Source: JALHST01 sp038316335 (GTDB lineage Bacteria; Bacteroidota; Bacteroidia; Flavobacteriales; Flavobacteriaceae). Taken from it: DNA of 59,192 bases. The DNA is taken from positions 1 to 59,192 of the forward strand of contig JBBQAM010000022.1 in NCBI GenBank assembly GCA_038316335.1. The letters are read 5' to 3'. A model generated the notes under the pieces. The model worked only from the letters and a program-made list of their open reading frames with translations. It did no database searches and had not been told where the DNA came from. The position numbers and the translations under genes were made by a program. Positions 1-7,571 of this stretch are shown here, piece after piece (positions within the stretch are counted from its first letter, which is position 1; the number at the start of each line of letters is the position of its first letter).

Positions 1-156
1 GCTGAGCAAGTAAAAATATACTATTATTATCAACTTGGATTGCATTCAAAAAGTAATACCATCCGAAAATGAAACTGAGGAAACAATGAAAAACTAATGG
101 AAGTGTAAGCTGAAAAGGAAATACCACTTTCGTAACCATAAAAGAATGAAAAAGTC
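1..156. other. AT-rich leader upstream of the first gene
   Basis: These 156 bases hold no convincing reading frame. They are AT-rich and presumably contain the promoter of the downstream cluster or the end of an intergenic gap, but I see no clear TAnnTTTG box or strong hairpin. Confidence 0.5.
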
Positions 157-783
157 ATGTTAAAAATAGTTTTGTTTTGGTTTAAAGTGAAAGCCTCAAA
201 AGCTGCGAAAAAAGTACTTTCCCCAGACTTCGGCAAAAAGGAGATAGAAGTGACCCTTACTGGCTACTGGTTACATTACAAACAGTTAAGAAAAGACATT
301 AAGAAAAGTCCAACTTTTGGCGGCACCCTTATGGTACACCTTGCGGCTATGTCAACGGCTTTTTATCAGGAATTAACGAATAGGGGGGTAAGTGAAACCA
401 AAACCACCCAATATTTCTATGATATAGCCTGGAAAGTTTACAAAGTCATGGGAAAGCTCTCGTGGGGTCTGACGGGGCTCAAGCACCAAAACAAGGCAAA
501 AAGGCTGGCCTATGCAACCGAATTGTTCCGAACCTTCCCTTTTAACAGCCCTTCCTATAAATGGAACAATATACCACAAGCTGACAATTCAGTATGCTTT
601 AACTGCACAATGTGTCCAGTGGCGGAATATTTTGAACATCAAGGTCTTTCAAGGTTCTGTGTAAAAACATGGTGCGCACTGGATTTCCCTTTAGCCGAAA
701 TGTGGAATGCCAAATTAGAGCGTACCAATAGTATTGCTGGAGGGGCAAAAGTTTGTGATTTTAAATGGAAACCAAATAATTAA
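157..783 (+). CDS. L-2-amino-thiazoline-4-carboxylic acid hydrolase-like protein
   Basis: This 208-residue protein has the C-terminal signature of the ATC-hydrolase-like family: CFNCTMCPVAEYF at residues 147-159, a CVKTWCALDFPLAEMW stretch near 168-183 and a final GAKVCDF. Six cysteines (147, 150, 153, 168, 173, 200) cluster in the last third, which suggests metal binding or redox-active thiols. The N-terminal half is basic and helical. Characterised relatives hydrolyse a cyclic cysteine precursor, but most family members have no known substrate, so only the family is claimed. It opens the plus-strand stress cluster and lies 15 bases before the tandem Usp gene. The ATG at 157 is the only plausible start. 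Confidence 0.72.
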   Translation: MLKIVLFWFKVKASKAAKKVLSPDFGKKEIEVTLTGYWLHYKQLRKDIKKSPTFGGTLMVHLAAMSTAFYQELTNRGVSETKTTQYFYDIAWKVYKVMGKLSWGLTGLKHQNKAKRLAYATELFRTFPFNSPSYKWNNIPQADNSVCFNCTMCPVAEYFEHQGLSRFCVKTWCALDFPLAEMWNAKLERTNSIAGGAKVCDFKWKPNN

Positions 784-798
784 TAAAAAATAGTAAAA

Positions 799-1635
799 AT
801 GAAAAACATATTAGTACCCACGGATTTTTCCGAGAACTGCAATAAGGCAGCCGACCTCGGTATCAAGATGGCCAAACTTTACAACGCCGAAATCCATTTC
901 TTTCATTTGATACATACCCCCGTGGACTGGGTGAAACTGGATAAGCTTAAGGAAAAGCGATATCCTGAAACCCTGAAACAGATCGGAGCGGCAAAATCCG
1001 CCTTGCGGGAATTGGAAAAAAAAGCGGAAAAGGAAAATCTGAAGTGCCAGACCTTCTTGGAGTATCAGGTTGAAACCAGCAATATCTTAAAACATTCCGG
1101 TCATTTTCATCATGATTTTATTATAACCGGAAGTAGTGGCACAAAAGGCACGGCAAGGGAATTGTTTGGTAGCAACGTGGAAAAAATTGTGCGAAAATCC
1201 GATGTCCCTGTAATTGTGGTTAAAGGGGATGATGTTTCCTTCCCTTTTAAAAATATTGTATTTGTTTCTGATTTTGTGGAGGATGTAAGTGCTGCTTTCG
1301 AGCATGTAATTTCAATTGCTAAAAAATGCAATTCTCACATTCGTTTATTGCGGATCAATACCCAAACGGATACCAATAGCATAACCGCAGGATTAAATCC
1401 GATTAAAAAATTCTTGGAAAAGTATCCTCATTTGAAAAATTATTCCATGTACGTTAATAATGAAGCGTCTGTGGAAACGGGTATAAATACATTCTTAATA
1501 CATGAACCTGCAGATTTGATTGCTATGTCTACTCATGGTAGTACAGGATTTTTGAGCTTATTTTCAAAAAGTATTGCCGAAGGTGTAACTAACCACTCTG
1601 AACTTCCGGTAATGACCATACACTTTAAAAAATGA
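799..1635 (+). CDS. Tandem-domain universal stress protein
   Basis: A 278-residue cytoplasmic protein with two UspA folds in tandem, roughly residues 1-142 and 146-278. Domain 1 begins MKNILVPTDFSEN and keeps the ATP-binding pattern G-x2-G-x9-G-S (GSSG, nine residues, then GS) followed by VPVIVV. Domain 2 has a degraded version (STHGSTGF), so probably only one half binds nucleotide. Two-domain Usps are common in Bacteroidota. The stop overlaps the next start as ATGA, which indicates translational coupling with the ATP-cone nuclease. Usps usually respond to starvation, hypoxia or metal stress, which fits the copper ATPase downstream. Confidence 0.9.
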   Translation: MKNILVPTDFSENCNKAADLGIKMAKLYNAEIHFFHLIHTPVDWVKLDKLKEKRYPETLKQIGAAKSALRELEKKAEKENLKCQTFLEYQVETSNILKHSGHFHHDFIITGSSGTKGTARELFGSNVEKIVRKSDVPVIVVKGDDVSFPFKNIVFVSDFVEDVSAAFEHVISIAKKCNSHIRLLRINTQTDTNSITAGLNPIKKFLEKYPHLKNYSMYVNNEASVETGINTFLIHEPADLIAMSTHGSTGFLSLFSKSIAEGVTNHSELPVMTIHFKK

Positions 1636-2474
1636 AAAATCCTATCAACATAGTGAAGTATTCTGGCGAAGTGGCAGCTTTTGATGTGAATAAACTTATC
1701 AATTCCTTAAGACGTTCCCAAGCAAGTGAAGAATTGATTCAGGAAATTGTTAAGCAAGTTGAAGAGCAATTATATGAGGGGATTACCACTAAAAAAATCT
1801 ACCAAATGGCTTTCAAGATGCTAAAAGGTAAATCGAGGGTAAGTGCCTCAAAGTACAAGCTCAAAAAAGCCTTGATAGAATTGGGGCCTACTGGTTTTCC
1901 TTTTGAGAAGCTAGTGGGCAAACTATTTGCGCACGAAGGGTATGTAACAGAGGTTGGTGTAATTGTACAGGGTAATTGTGTGCAGCACGAAATAGATGTG
2001 ATAGCGCAAAAAGATAACAAACATTATATGATTGAATGTAAATATCATAGTGACCAAGGACGATTTTGCAATGTGAAAATTCCATTATATATCCACTCAA
2101 GATTTTTAGATGTTGAGAAACAATGGGAACATCAAAAAGGCCACGAAGCTAAACTTCATAAAGGAGGTGTGTACACTAATACGCGATTTACAACTGACGC
2201 TATACAATTTGGTAAATGTGTAGGATTGTTATTGACAAGTTGGGATTACCCTATGGGAAACGGTTTAAAAGAAAGAATAGATAAATCTGGGCTACACCCT
2301 TTAACAGCATTAACGACGCTGACCAAGGCCGAAAAAACAAAACTATTAGATAAAGGTTTTGTGCTTTGTAAAGAGCTTCACGAAAATCCTGCACTATTGG
2401 AGCAGATAGGAATTGATAAAAAAAGACATAAAAAGATTTTAGAAGATTCAGAAGCACTATGTAAAAGCACTTAA
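1632..2474 (+). CDS. ATP-cone domain fused to a PD-(D/E)XK restriction-type nuclease
   Basis: A 280-residue protein. Residues 1-85 look like an ATP-cone, the nucleotide-sensing module of ribonucleotide reductases and NrdR (IVKYSGEVAAFDVNKL and a following helical part). Residues 88-240 look like an Mrr-type nuclease: FEKLVGKLFAHEGY, then EIDVIAQ and MIECKYH, giving candidate catalytic D122, E135 and K137. The tail (250-275) is helical and resembles a helix-hairpin-helix region. The arrangement suggests a nuclease whose activity or oligomeric state responds to ATP or dATP (inference). No methyltransferase is adjacent, so this is not a classical restriction-modification system. It overlaps the Usp gene by four bases. 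Confidence 0.8.
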   Translation: MKNPINIVKYSGEVAAFDVNKLINSLRRSQASEELIQEIVKQVEEQLYEGITTKKIYQMAFKMLKGKSRVSASKYKLKKALIELGPTGFPFEKLVGKLFAHEGYVTEVGVIVQGNCVQHEIDVIAQKDNKHYMIECKYHSDQGRFCNVKIPLYIHSRFLDVEKQWEHQKGHEAKLHKGGVYTNTRFTTDAIQFGKCVGLLLTSWDYPMGNGLKERIDKSGLHPLTALTTLTKAEKTKLLDKGFVLCKELHENPALLEQIGIDKKRHKKILEDSEALCKST

Positions 2475-2516
2475 CGATTAAAGATAAAAAGTTTAACAAT
2501 CTTAAAAACAAAACTT

Positions 2517-2771
2517 ATGAAAACTGAAGCATTGAAACAACAGGCCAGCATGGATTTAGAACCATTTTACCAAGCCTTGGAAGATGACCCAAAACTACTT
2601 GAAGAAGCCCTAGAAATATTATTGGGGATGGTAAACTTTGAACCCAAATCCATAAAAAAGTTGGCACTTCTTATCAAAGAAGATTCCCGCAATCTATATA
2701 ATGAAATAGCAGAATTGAGTAAATCGAACCAAGACAAGGGAAACACATCTTCTTGTTGCAGTGGACACTAA
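2517..2771 (+). CDS. Small helical protein with a CC-x-GH tail
   Basis: An 84-residue hypothetical protein. It is predicted to be mostly helical and acidic (LEPFYQALEDDPKLLEEALEIL) and ends with SSCCSGH, a cysteine pair followed by histidine that could bind a metal ion or be oxidised. It sits between the ATP-cone nuclease and the beta-CASP gene, with 42 and 15 bases of spacing, so it probably belongs to the same operon. I do not recognise a family. Its position two genes after a Usp and upstream of a copper ATPase makes a stress-related role possible but unproven. Confidence 0.65.
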   Translation: MKTEALKQQASMDLEPFYQALEDDPKLLEEALEILLGMVNFEPKSIKKLALLIKEDSRNLYNEIAELSKSNQDKGNTSSCCSGH

Positions 2772-2786
2772 ATAAATACAAAAAAA

Positions 2787-4187
2787 ATGAAAAATAATAA
2801 AATAAAAATCCACTTTTTAGGTGCAGCAGGTACAGTAACCGGCTCAAAATATTTAGTGGACACAGGTGATAGAAAAATACTGGTAGACTGCGGGCTTTTT
2901 CAAGGCCTAAAGGAACTCCGCCTAAAAAACTGGGAATATCCCCCTGTTGAAGTCCCAGAAATTGATATGGTACTGCTTACCCATGGCCACATGGACCACA
3001 CGGGGTATTTGCCCCGTTTGGTAAAGCAGGGATTTAAAGGGCCCATTTATGGTACCAACCCTACTTTGGATATTGCAAAAATAATCCTGAACGATAGTGC
3101 AAAAATACAGGAACAGGAAGCCGAACGCGCCAACAAAGAGGGCTATTCCAAACACAATCCCGCAGAACCGCTCTACGATTTAAAAGACGTGGAAAAAACC
3201 ATCCCCCATTTTAAGGGCATTCCACAATCACAATGGATTCCATTATTTGATGGTATTAGAGTTCGCTTTCAATATAACGGACACATACTAGGAGCTACAT
3301 ACATCGAGTTGGATGTACACGGAAAACGTTTTCTTTTTTCAGGAGATATTGGAAGAACCAATGACTTACTGTTATATCCACCCCTTAAACCAAAAAAAGC
3401 AGATGTACTTTTCATTGAATCGACCTATGGCGGACGGTTTCATCCAGATGAAGTAGAAGCCATTCCAGAAATAGAAAAATTGGTCAATGAAACCATCAAC
3501 AGAGGCGGTAGTCTGTTTATTCCAAGTTTTTCAGTGGAACGTGCCCAACTGATGATGCTCATTTTTTGGAGACTGCTTAAGGAGAAAAAAATACCCAAAG
3601 TTCAAATGATTATGGACAGCCCAATGGGAGCCGATGTACTGGAACTATTCCACCGCACCAGAGATTGGCATAGGTTGGAAGATAATGAATGTGACGAAAT
3701 GTGTTCCCATTTTACGGTAGTGAGCAGTTATCGCGAAACAATGGCATTAAGGACCGATAATAAACCAAAAATCGTGATTGCAGGAAGCGGAATGCTTACA
3801 GGGGGCAGAATGCTCAACTATCTTGAAACCCAAGCCCAAAACCCAAACAACACCTTGCTGTTTGTGGGCTATCAAGCCGAAGGAACCCGTGGCAGAAAAT
3901 TGTTGGAAGGCGACAAGGAATTAAAGGTATATGGAAAATGGGTGCCGTTCAATATGAAGGTTGAGGATATAGAAGGCCTCTCGGCACACGCCGACCACAC
4001 AGAACTTATAGATTGGATGGGTAAAATAAAAAACAGACCCGAACGGATTTTCATTGTACACGGCGAAAAAGAAGGTGCTGAAGCCCTTCAAAAAGGTATC
4101 AAGGAAACCTATGGATGGGAGTCTGAAATCCCGCAGCTCTATACTATTGAAGAAATAGAAAATGTGACAGTAACACGAAATAACTAA
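2787..4187 (+). CDS. Beta-CASP metallo-beta-lactamase-fold hydrolase (RNase-like)
   Basis: A 466-residue protein of the CPSF73/Ysh1-like class. It shows the zinc-binding THGHMDH (H66, H68, D70, H71), a second-shell FSGDIGR, then beta-CASP motifs: PSFSVERAQ, SGMLTGGRMLNYL, GYQAEGTRGRKLLEG and LSAHADHTELIDW. A terminal FIVHGEKEGAEAL is the family's usual C-terminal part. Proteins of this class are mainly RNA endo/exonucleases, and all metal ligands are present, so it is probably active. It lies directly upstream of the AMP-phosphorylase-like gene (7-base gap), which raises the possibility that RNA turnover feeds nucleotide salvage. Confidence 0.92.
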   Translation: MKNNKIKIHFLGAAGTVTGSKYLVDTGDRKILVDCGLFQGLKELRLKNWEYPPVEVPEIDMVLLTHGHMDHTGYLPRLVKQGFKGPIYGTNPTLDIAKIILNDSAKIQEQEAERANKEGYSKHNPAEPLYDLKDVEKTIPHFKGIPQSQWIPLFDGIRVRFQYNGHILGATYIELDVHGKRFLFSGDIGRTNDLLLYPPLKPKKADVLFIESTYGGRFHPDEVEAIPEIEKLVNETINRGGSLFIPSFSVERAQLMMLIFWRLLKEKKIPKVQMIMDSPMGADVLELFHRTRDWHRLEDNECDEMCSHFTVVSSYRETMALRTDNKPKIVIAGSGMLTGGRMLNYLETQAQNPNNTLLFVGYQAEGTRGRKLLEGDKELKVYGKWVPFNMKVEDIEGLSAHADHTELIDWMGKIKNRPERIFIVHGEKEGAEALQKGIKETYGWESEIPQLYTIEEIENVTVTRNN

Positions 4188-4194
4188 AATAACC

Positions 4195-5697
4195 ATGGAA
4201 CAACATTCAAACATGCTAACATATAAACATCTTGGTATTTATACACAGAACGAGCATGTGGTGTATATGCATGAAGATTGCCACGTATGTATTTCTGAAG
4301 GGTTTGAAGCATTGACCAGAATTAGGATATCAAATGCGACCACTTCCATCGTAGCGAGTCTCAATGTCATAAGTTCGGACATCCTTCTTCCAAATGAGAT
4401 AGGATTATCGGAAGCTGCCGCAAAAAAACTAAACATTTCCGAAAATGAATCCTTGTATGTTTCGCACTTAGAACCTATTGAATCATTAAGTCATGTTAGG
4501 GCAAAAATCTATAATCAAAAGCTCAATTATAACGCCTATCATGAAATTATAACGGATATTGTTGATGGGGATTATTCCAACATTCATCTTTCTGCCTTCA
4601 TAACAGCCTGTGCAGGCGACCGAATGGATATGAATGAAATATCTGATCTTACAAAGGCGATGATTGTTTCGGGCAAGCAATTGAATTGGAACAAGGATAT
4701 TGTGGTCGATAAGCATTGTATTGGAGGGTTACCTGGCAATAGAACAACTCCAATAGTTGTTGCCATTGTTACCGCTTTCGGACTTACCATGCCCAAAACT
4801 TCATCCCGCGCAATTACATCACCCGCAGGTACAGCGGATACCATGGAGGTATTTACCAATGTTACCCTTTCGGCAGAAAAGATTAAGGAAGTAGTAGAAA
4901 AGGAAGGTGGCTGTATTGTTTGGGGAGGTACTGCACAATTGAGTCCTGCGGATGATATACTTATTAAAATTGAAAAAGCCTTGGATATTGATAGTGAAGG
5001 GCAGCTTATCGCTTCGGTTCTTTCAAAAAAGGCTGCGGCGGGTTCAACCCACGTTGTTATAGATATTCCCGTTGGTGAAACCGCCAAAGTACGCAGTACT
5101 GAAATGGCCCAAAAATTAAAGACTCATTTGGAAACTGTGGGAGATACGGTTGGATTGATTGTAAAGGTTATTATTACGGATGGCACACAACCCATTGGAA
5201 GAGGAATTGGCCCTTCTCTGGAAGCTATGGACATTTTAAGTGTCTTGAAAAATAAGGAAAATGCACCCAATGACCTTAAGGAAAGAGCGGTGCTATTGGC
5301 CGGTGAACTATTGGCACTATCGGGAAAAGTTGAATCGGGAAAAGGAAGCGCCACAGCAAAACAACTATTGGAATCCGGCAAAGCATACGAAAAATTTCTT
5401 GCCATTTGCGAAGCCCAAGGGCGTTTTTCACAACCAGTTTTAGCCCCATATAAAGTCGAAATTAAAGCAGAGAAGTCAGGAGCTTTGAAACGTATTGATA
5501 ATAGAAAGATCGCAAAACTCGCAAAACTTTCGGGTGCACCGCAATCAAAGTCGGCTGGTATTCTTTTAAATGTTCATTTAGGAGAAAAAGTTGAAGAAAA
5601 CCAGTTACTCTATACATTTTTTGCAGAATCTGAAGGCGAACTTAATTATGCATTGGAATATAAAAATAGCCATGACGATATTTTAACCATTAATTGA
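4195..5697 (+). CDS. AMP/thymidine phosphorylase family protein
   Basis: A 500-residue nucleoside/nucleotide phosphorylase. The core carries DKHCIGGLPGNRTTP (residues 172-186), PKTSSRAITSPAGTADTMEV (200-219) and GGQPIG-like GTQPIGRGIGPSLEA. It is longer than bacterial thymidine phosphorylase (about 440) because of an extra N-terminal domain of about 90 residues, as in archaeal AMP phosphorylase, which cleaves NMP plus phosphate to base plus ribose-1,5-bisphosphate. Family membership is seen in the sequence; NMP specificity is inferred from architecture. The next gene, only 14 bases away, encodes a PRPP synthetase. The deoA label used by automatic annotation would be misleading. Confidence 0.88.
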   Translation: MEQHSNMLTYKHLGIYTQNEHVVYMHEDCHVCISEGFEALTRIRISNATTSIVASLNVISSDILLPNEIGLSEAAAKKLNISENESLYVSHLEPIESLSHVRAKIYNQKLNYNAYHEIITDIVDGDYSNIHLSAFITACAGDRMDMNEISDLTKAMIVSGKQLNWNKDIVVDKHCIGGLPGNRTTPIVVAIVTAFGLTMPKTSSRAITSPAGTADTMEVFTNVTLSAEKIKEVVEKEGGCIVWGGTAQLSPADDILIKIEKALDIDSEGQLIASVLSKKAAAGSTHVVIDIPVGETAKVRSTEMAQKLKTHLETVGDTVGLIVKVIITDGTQPIGRGIGPSLEAMDILSVLKNKENAPNDLKERAVLLAGELLALSGKVESGKGSATAKQLLESGKAYEKFLAICEAQGRFSQPVLAPYKVEIKAEKSGALKRIDNRKIAKLAKLSGAPQSKSAGILLNVHLGEKVEENQLLYTFFAESEGELNYALEYKNSHDDILTIN

Positions 5698-5711
5698 AAA
5701 AAACATTCGAA

Positions 5712-6605
5712 ATGAAAACAATACTATTAAGTCTTCCAGGAAATGAAGAACTCACAGAACTTCTGGCAAAAAAAATGAACGCGGAAATCGGTGAGGCCCA
5801 ATTAAGAAAATTTCCTGATGGGGAATCCTATACCCGCATCCTTTCCAATGTTAAGGACAAATGCGTCGTATTGGTCTGTACCTTACACCAGCCGGACGAA
5901 AAGCTGTTGCCACTCTACTTCTTGAGCCACACGGCCAAGTCGTTGGGCGCCATGTGCACGTGTTTGGTTGCTCCATATCTCGCCTACATGCGACAGGATA
6001 AAGTCTTTAACGAAGGCGAAGGAATTACATCGAACTACTTTGGCAAACTGATTTCCGGTTTTGCCGATAGCATTACCACCATTGACCCCCATCTGCATAG
6101 AATAATTTCGTTAGGTAAAGTATATCAAATTCCCAATAAGGTCATCCATGCGGCCAACGAGATTTCAAAATGGATTAAAGAGAACATACACAATCCGGTG
6201 CTTATCGGGCCTGATTCGGAAAGTGAGCAATGGGTATCGGAAGTGGCCAAAAATGCAGGGGCACCTTTCATCGTACTACAAAAAATAAGGCATGGTGATA
6301 GGGATGTTGAAGTCTCCGTTCCCGATGTGGCTAAGTATAAAGAAGCAACTCCTGTACTGGTCGATGATATTATCTCGACCGCCCGTACTATGATCGAGAC
6401 CGTTGAGCATTTGAAAAAAGCAGGAATGAAGCCACCAATATGTATAGGTATCCATGCCGTGTTTTCCGGAAATGCCTATCAGGATTTGATCGATGCAGGT
6501 GCGGATGATGTTATTACTTGTAATACAATTCCGCACATATCCAACAAAATCGACTTAAGCGACGTAATTGCCAAAGAGGTAAAAGAATTGATGCACTATA
6601 TATGA
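5712..6605 (+). CDS. prs: Ribose-phosphate pyrophosphokinase (archaeal-like class)
   Basis: A 297-residue enzyme expected to make PRPP from ribose-5-phosphate and ATP. It has FPDGESYTRI near the N-terminus, the flexible-loop region APYLAYMRQDKVFNEGEG, the TTIDPHLHR segment and the PRPP-binding loop VLVDDIISTARTMIE. The YMRQDKVF form, instead of the bacterial YARQDR, resembles archaeal enzymes. I start at the ATG at 5712; a TTG at 5694 inside the previous stop is possible but unlikely. Its coupling to an AMP-phosphorylase-like gene suggests a dedicated role rather than the housekeeping PRPP supply. Confidence 0.9.
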   Translation: MKTILLSLPGNEELTELLAKKMNAEIGEAQLRKFPDGESYTRILSNVKDKCVVLVCTLHQPDEKLLPLYFLSHTAKSLGAMCTCLVAPYLAYMRQDKVFNEGEGITSNYFGKLISGFADSITTIDPHLHRIISLGKVYQIPNKVIHAANEISKWIKENIHNPVLIGPDSESEQWVSEVAKNAGAPFIVLQKIRHGDRDVEVSVPDVAKYKEATPVLVDDIISTARTMIETVEHLKKAGMKPPICIGIHAVFSGNAYQDLIDAGADDVITCNTIPHISNKIDLSDVIAKEVKELMHYI

Positions 6606-7264
6606 AAATAGGACTTCTCTTAATACTATTCCTTTTTATGATTAGTTCCGCATACCCACAAGATAAAATGTTGATTGGACAATTGTCCGATAGAGTGGTG
6701 GTGCGGGAAAATTTTGATAAAAATGGCGATTTTCTGAACAAGCAAACTTTTAAAGCGGGAAAGATAAAAGAATCCACTGGTTTTTATGAAATTATTGTCG
6801 TGACCGAACTCTTTGATGAAAATGGCACCTCAACGGAAAAATATACCACCACTTACCGATGTAAACCCAATGAATCAAGTGTGATGGTAATGGCCTTTCC
6901 GTTTTCAAATCCAAAATCCAAGGAAACGGACATCAGTACGGTATCCAAAAACTTTAAGGAACTCTATGATTTGGCGAACTTGGAAGATGTTGAACTCGAA
7001 ATGAGTTTCGACTCCGGATTGCTAAATTTCTTTGGTTCGAACAGCAAAATAAAAATTTATGACCGGGTATTGGAATCAAATGGAAATGGAAAAACAATTA
7101 AATCAAAAATCAATATTAAAGCTTATGCCTTTGGAATACGAATCAAGCAATTGGATTATGTAGCAAGTGAAAAACTTACGAGTGAGAACTTGTTATCATT
7201 CCAAAAATTTACCGAAGAAGACGGCAGTTATTTTACGATGACCTATAAAAATAATAAAGGATGA
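6602..7264 (+). CDS. Exported hypothetical protein, possibly DUF3108/TapB-like
   Basis: A 220-residue protein with a clear signal peptide (MKIGLLLILFLFMISSAYPQ, cleavage near residue 20) and a beta-rich mature part. The segment FDENGTSTEKYTTTYRCK followed by alternating hydrophobic strands resembles the DUF3108/TapB-type fold of Bacteroidota, but the match is only suggestive. The ATG overlaps the stop of the PRPP synthetase gene (ATGA) and its own stop overlaps the next start, so translation is coupled on both sides. This places an envelope protein inside a cytoplasmic nucleotide module. Function unknown. Confidence 0.75.
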   Translation: MKIGLLLILFLFMISSAYPQDKMLIGQLSDRVVVRENFDKNGDFLNKQTFKAGKIKESTGFYEIIVVTELFDENGTSTEKYTTTYRCKPNESSVMVMAFPFSNPKSKETDISTVSKNFKELYDLANLEDVELEMSFDSGLLNFFGSNSKIKIYDRVLESNGNGKTIKSKINIKAYAFGIRIKQLDYVASEKLTSENLLSFQKFTEEDGSYFTMTYKNNKG

Positions 7265-7554
7265 GAAACTACGATACGCTTTCAGAAGCAATTAATGACT
7301 TACAACTCCGGGGATATACTTACGACTTTAATTTGGAGCCGGAATGTTTAAAATGTGCTTCATTAGAATTGGAAATCCATCCCGAAGAATTTGAAGTGGA
7401 TGAACTACACCGCTTTGAAGGCATGAGCAGTACCGATGACAATAGCATACTATATGCCATTTCTTCGAAAAACGGAGTCAAAGGTATGTTGGTGGATGCC
7501 TACGGCGTATATGCCGAGAATATTTCTGAAGAAATGAGAAAAAAATTACGATAA
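7261..7554 (+). CDS. Small conserved protein often labelled phosphoribosylpyrophosphate synthetase
   Basis: A 97-residue acidic protein (MRNYDTLSEAINDLQLRGY near the start, DELHRFEGMSS in the middle, KGMLVDAYGVYAENIS near the end). I recall close homologues in many Flavobacteriaceae under the name phosphoribosylpyrophosphate synthetase, yet it lacks every PRPP-synthetase motif and is a third of the size. The name probably spread from neighbourhood to a real prs, as here. Its real function is unknown. It overlaps the upstream exported-protein gene by four bases and precedes copB by 17 bases. Confidence 0.8.
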   Translation: MRNYDTLSEAINDLQLRGYTYDFNLEPECLKCASLELEIHPEEFEVDELHRFEGMSSTDDNSILYAISSKNGVKGMLVDAYGVYAENISEEMRKKLR

Positions 7555-7571
7555 CCCTTAAATAGGACAAC

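Noticed and set aside
1..156. FNR/CRP-type TTGAT-N4-ATCAA operator upstream of the stress cluster
   Set aside because: No palindrome of that form is present, although a hypoxia regulon was expected.
1632..2474. Restriction-modification system
   Set aside because: There is no methyltransferase or specificity subunit nearby.
5694..5711. TTG start for the PRPP synthetase overlapping the previous stop
   Set aside because: The ATG at 5712 gives the normal family start and spacing.
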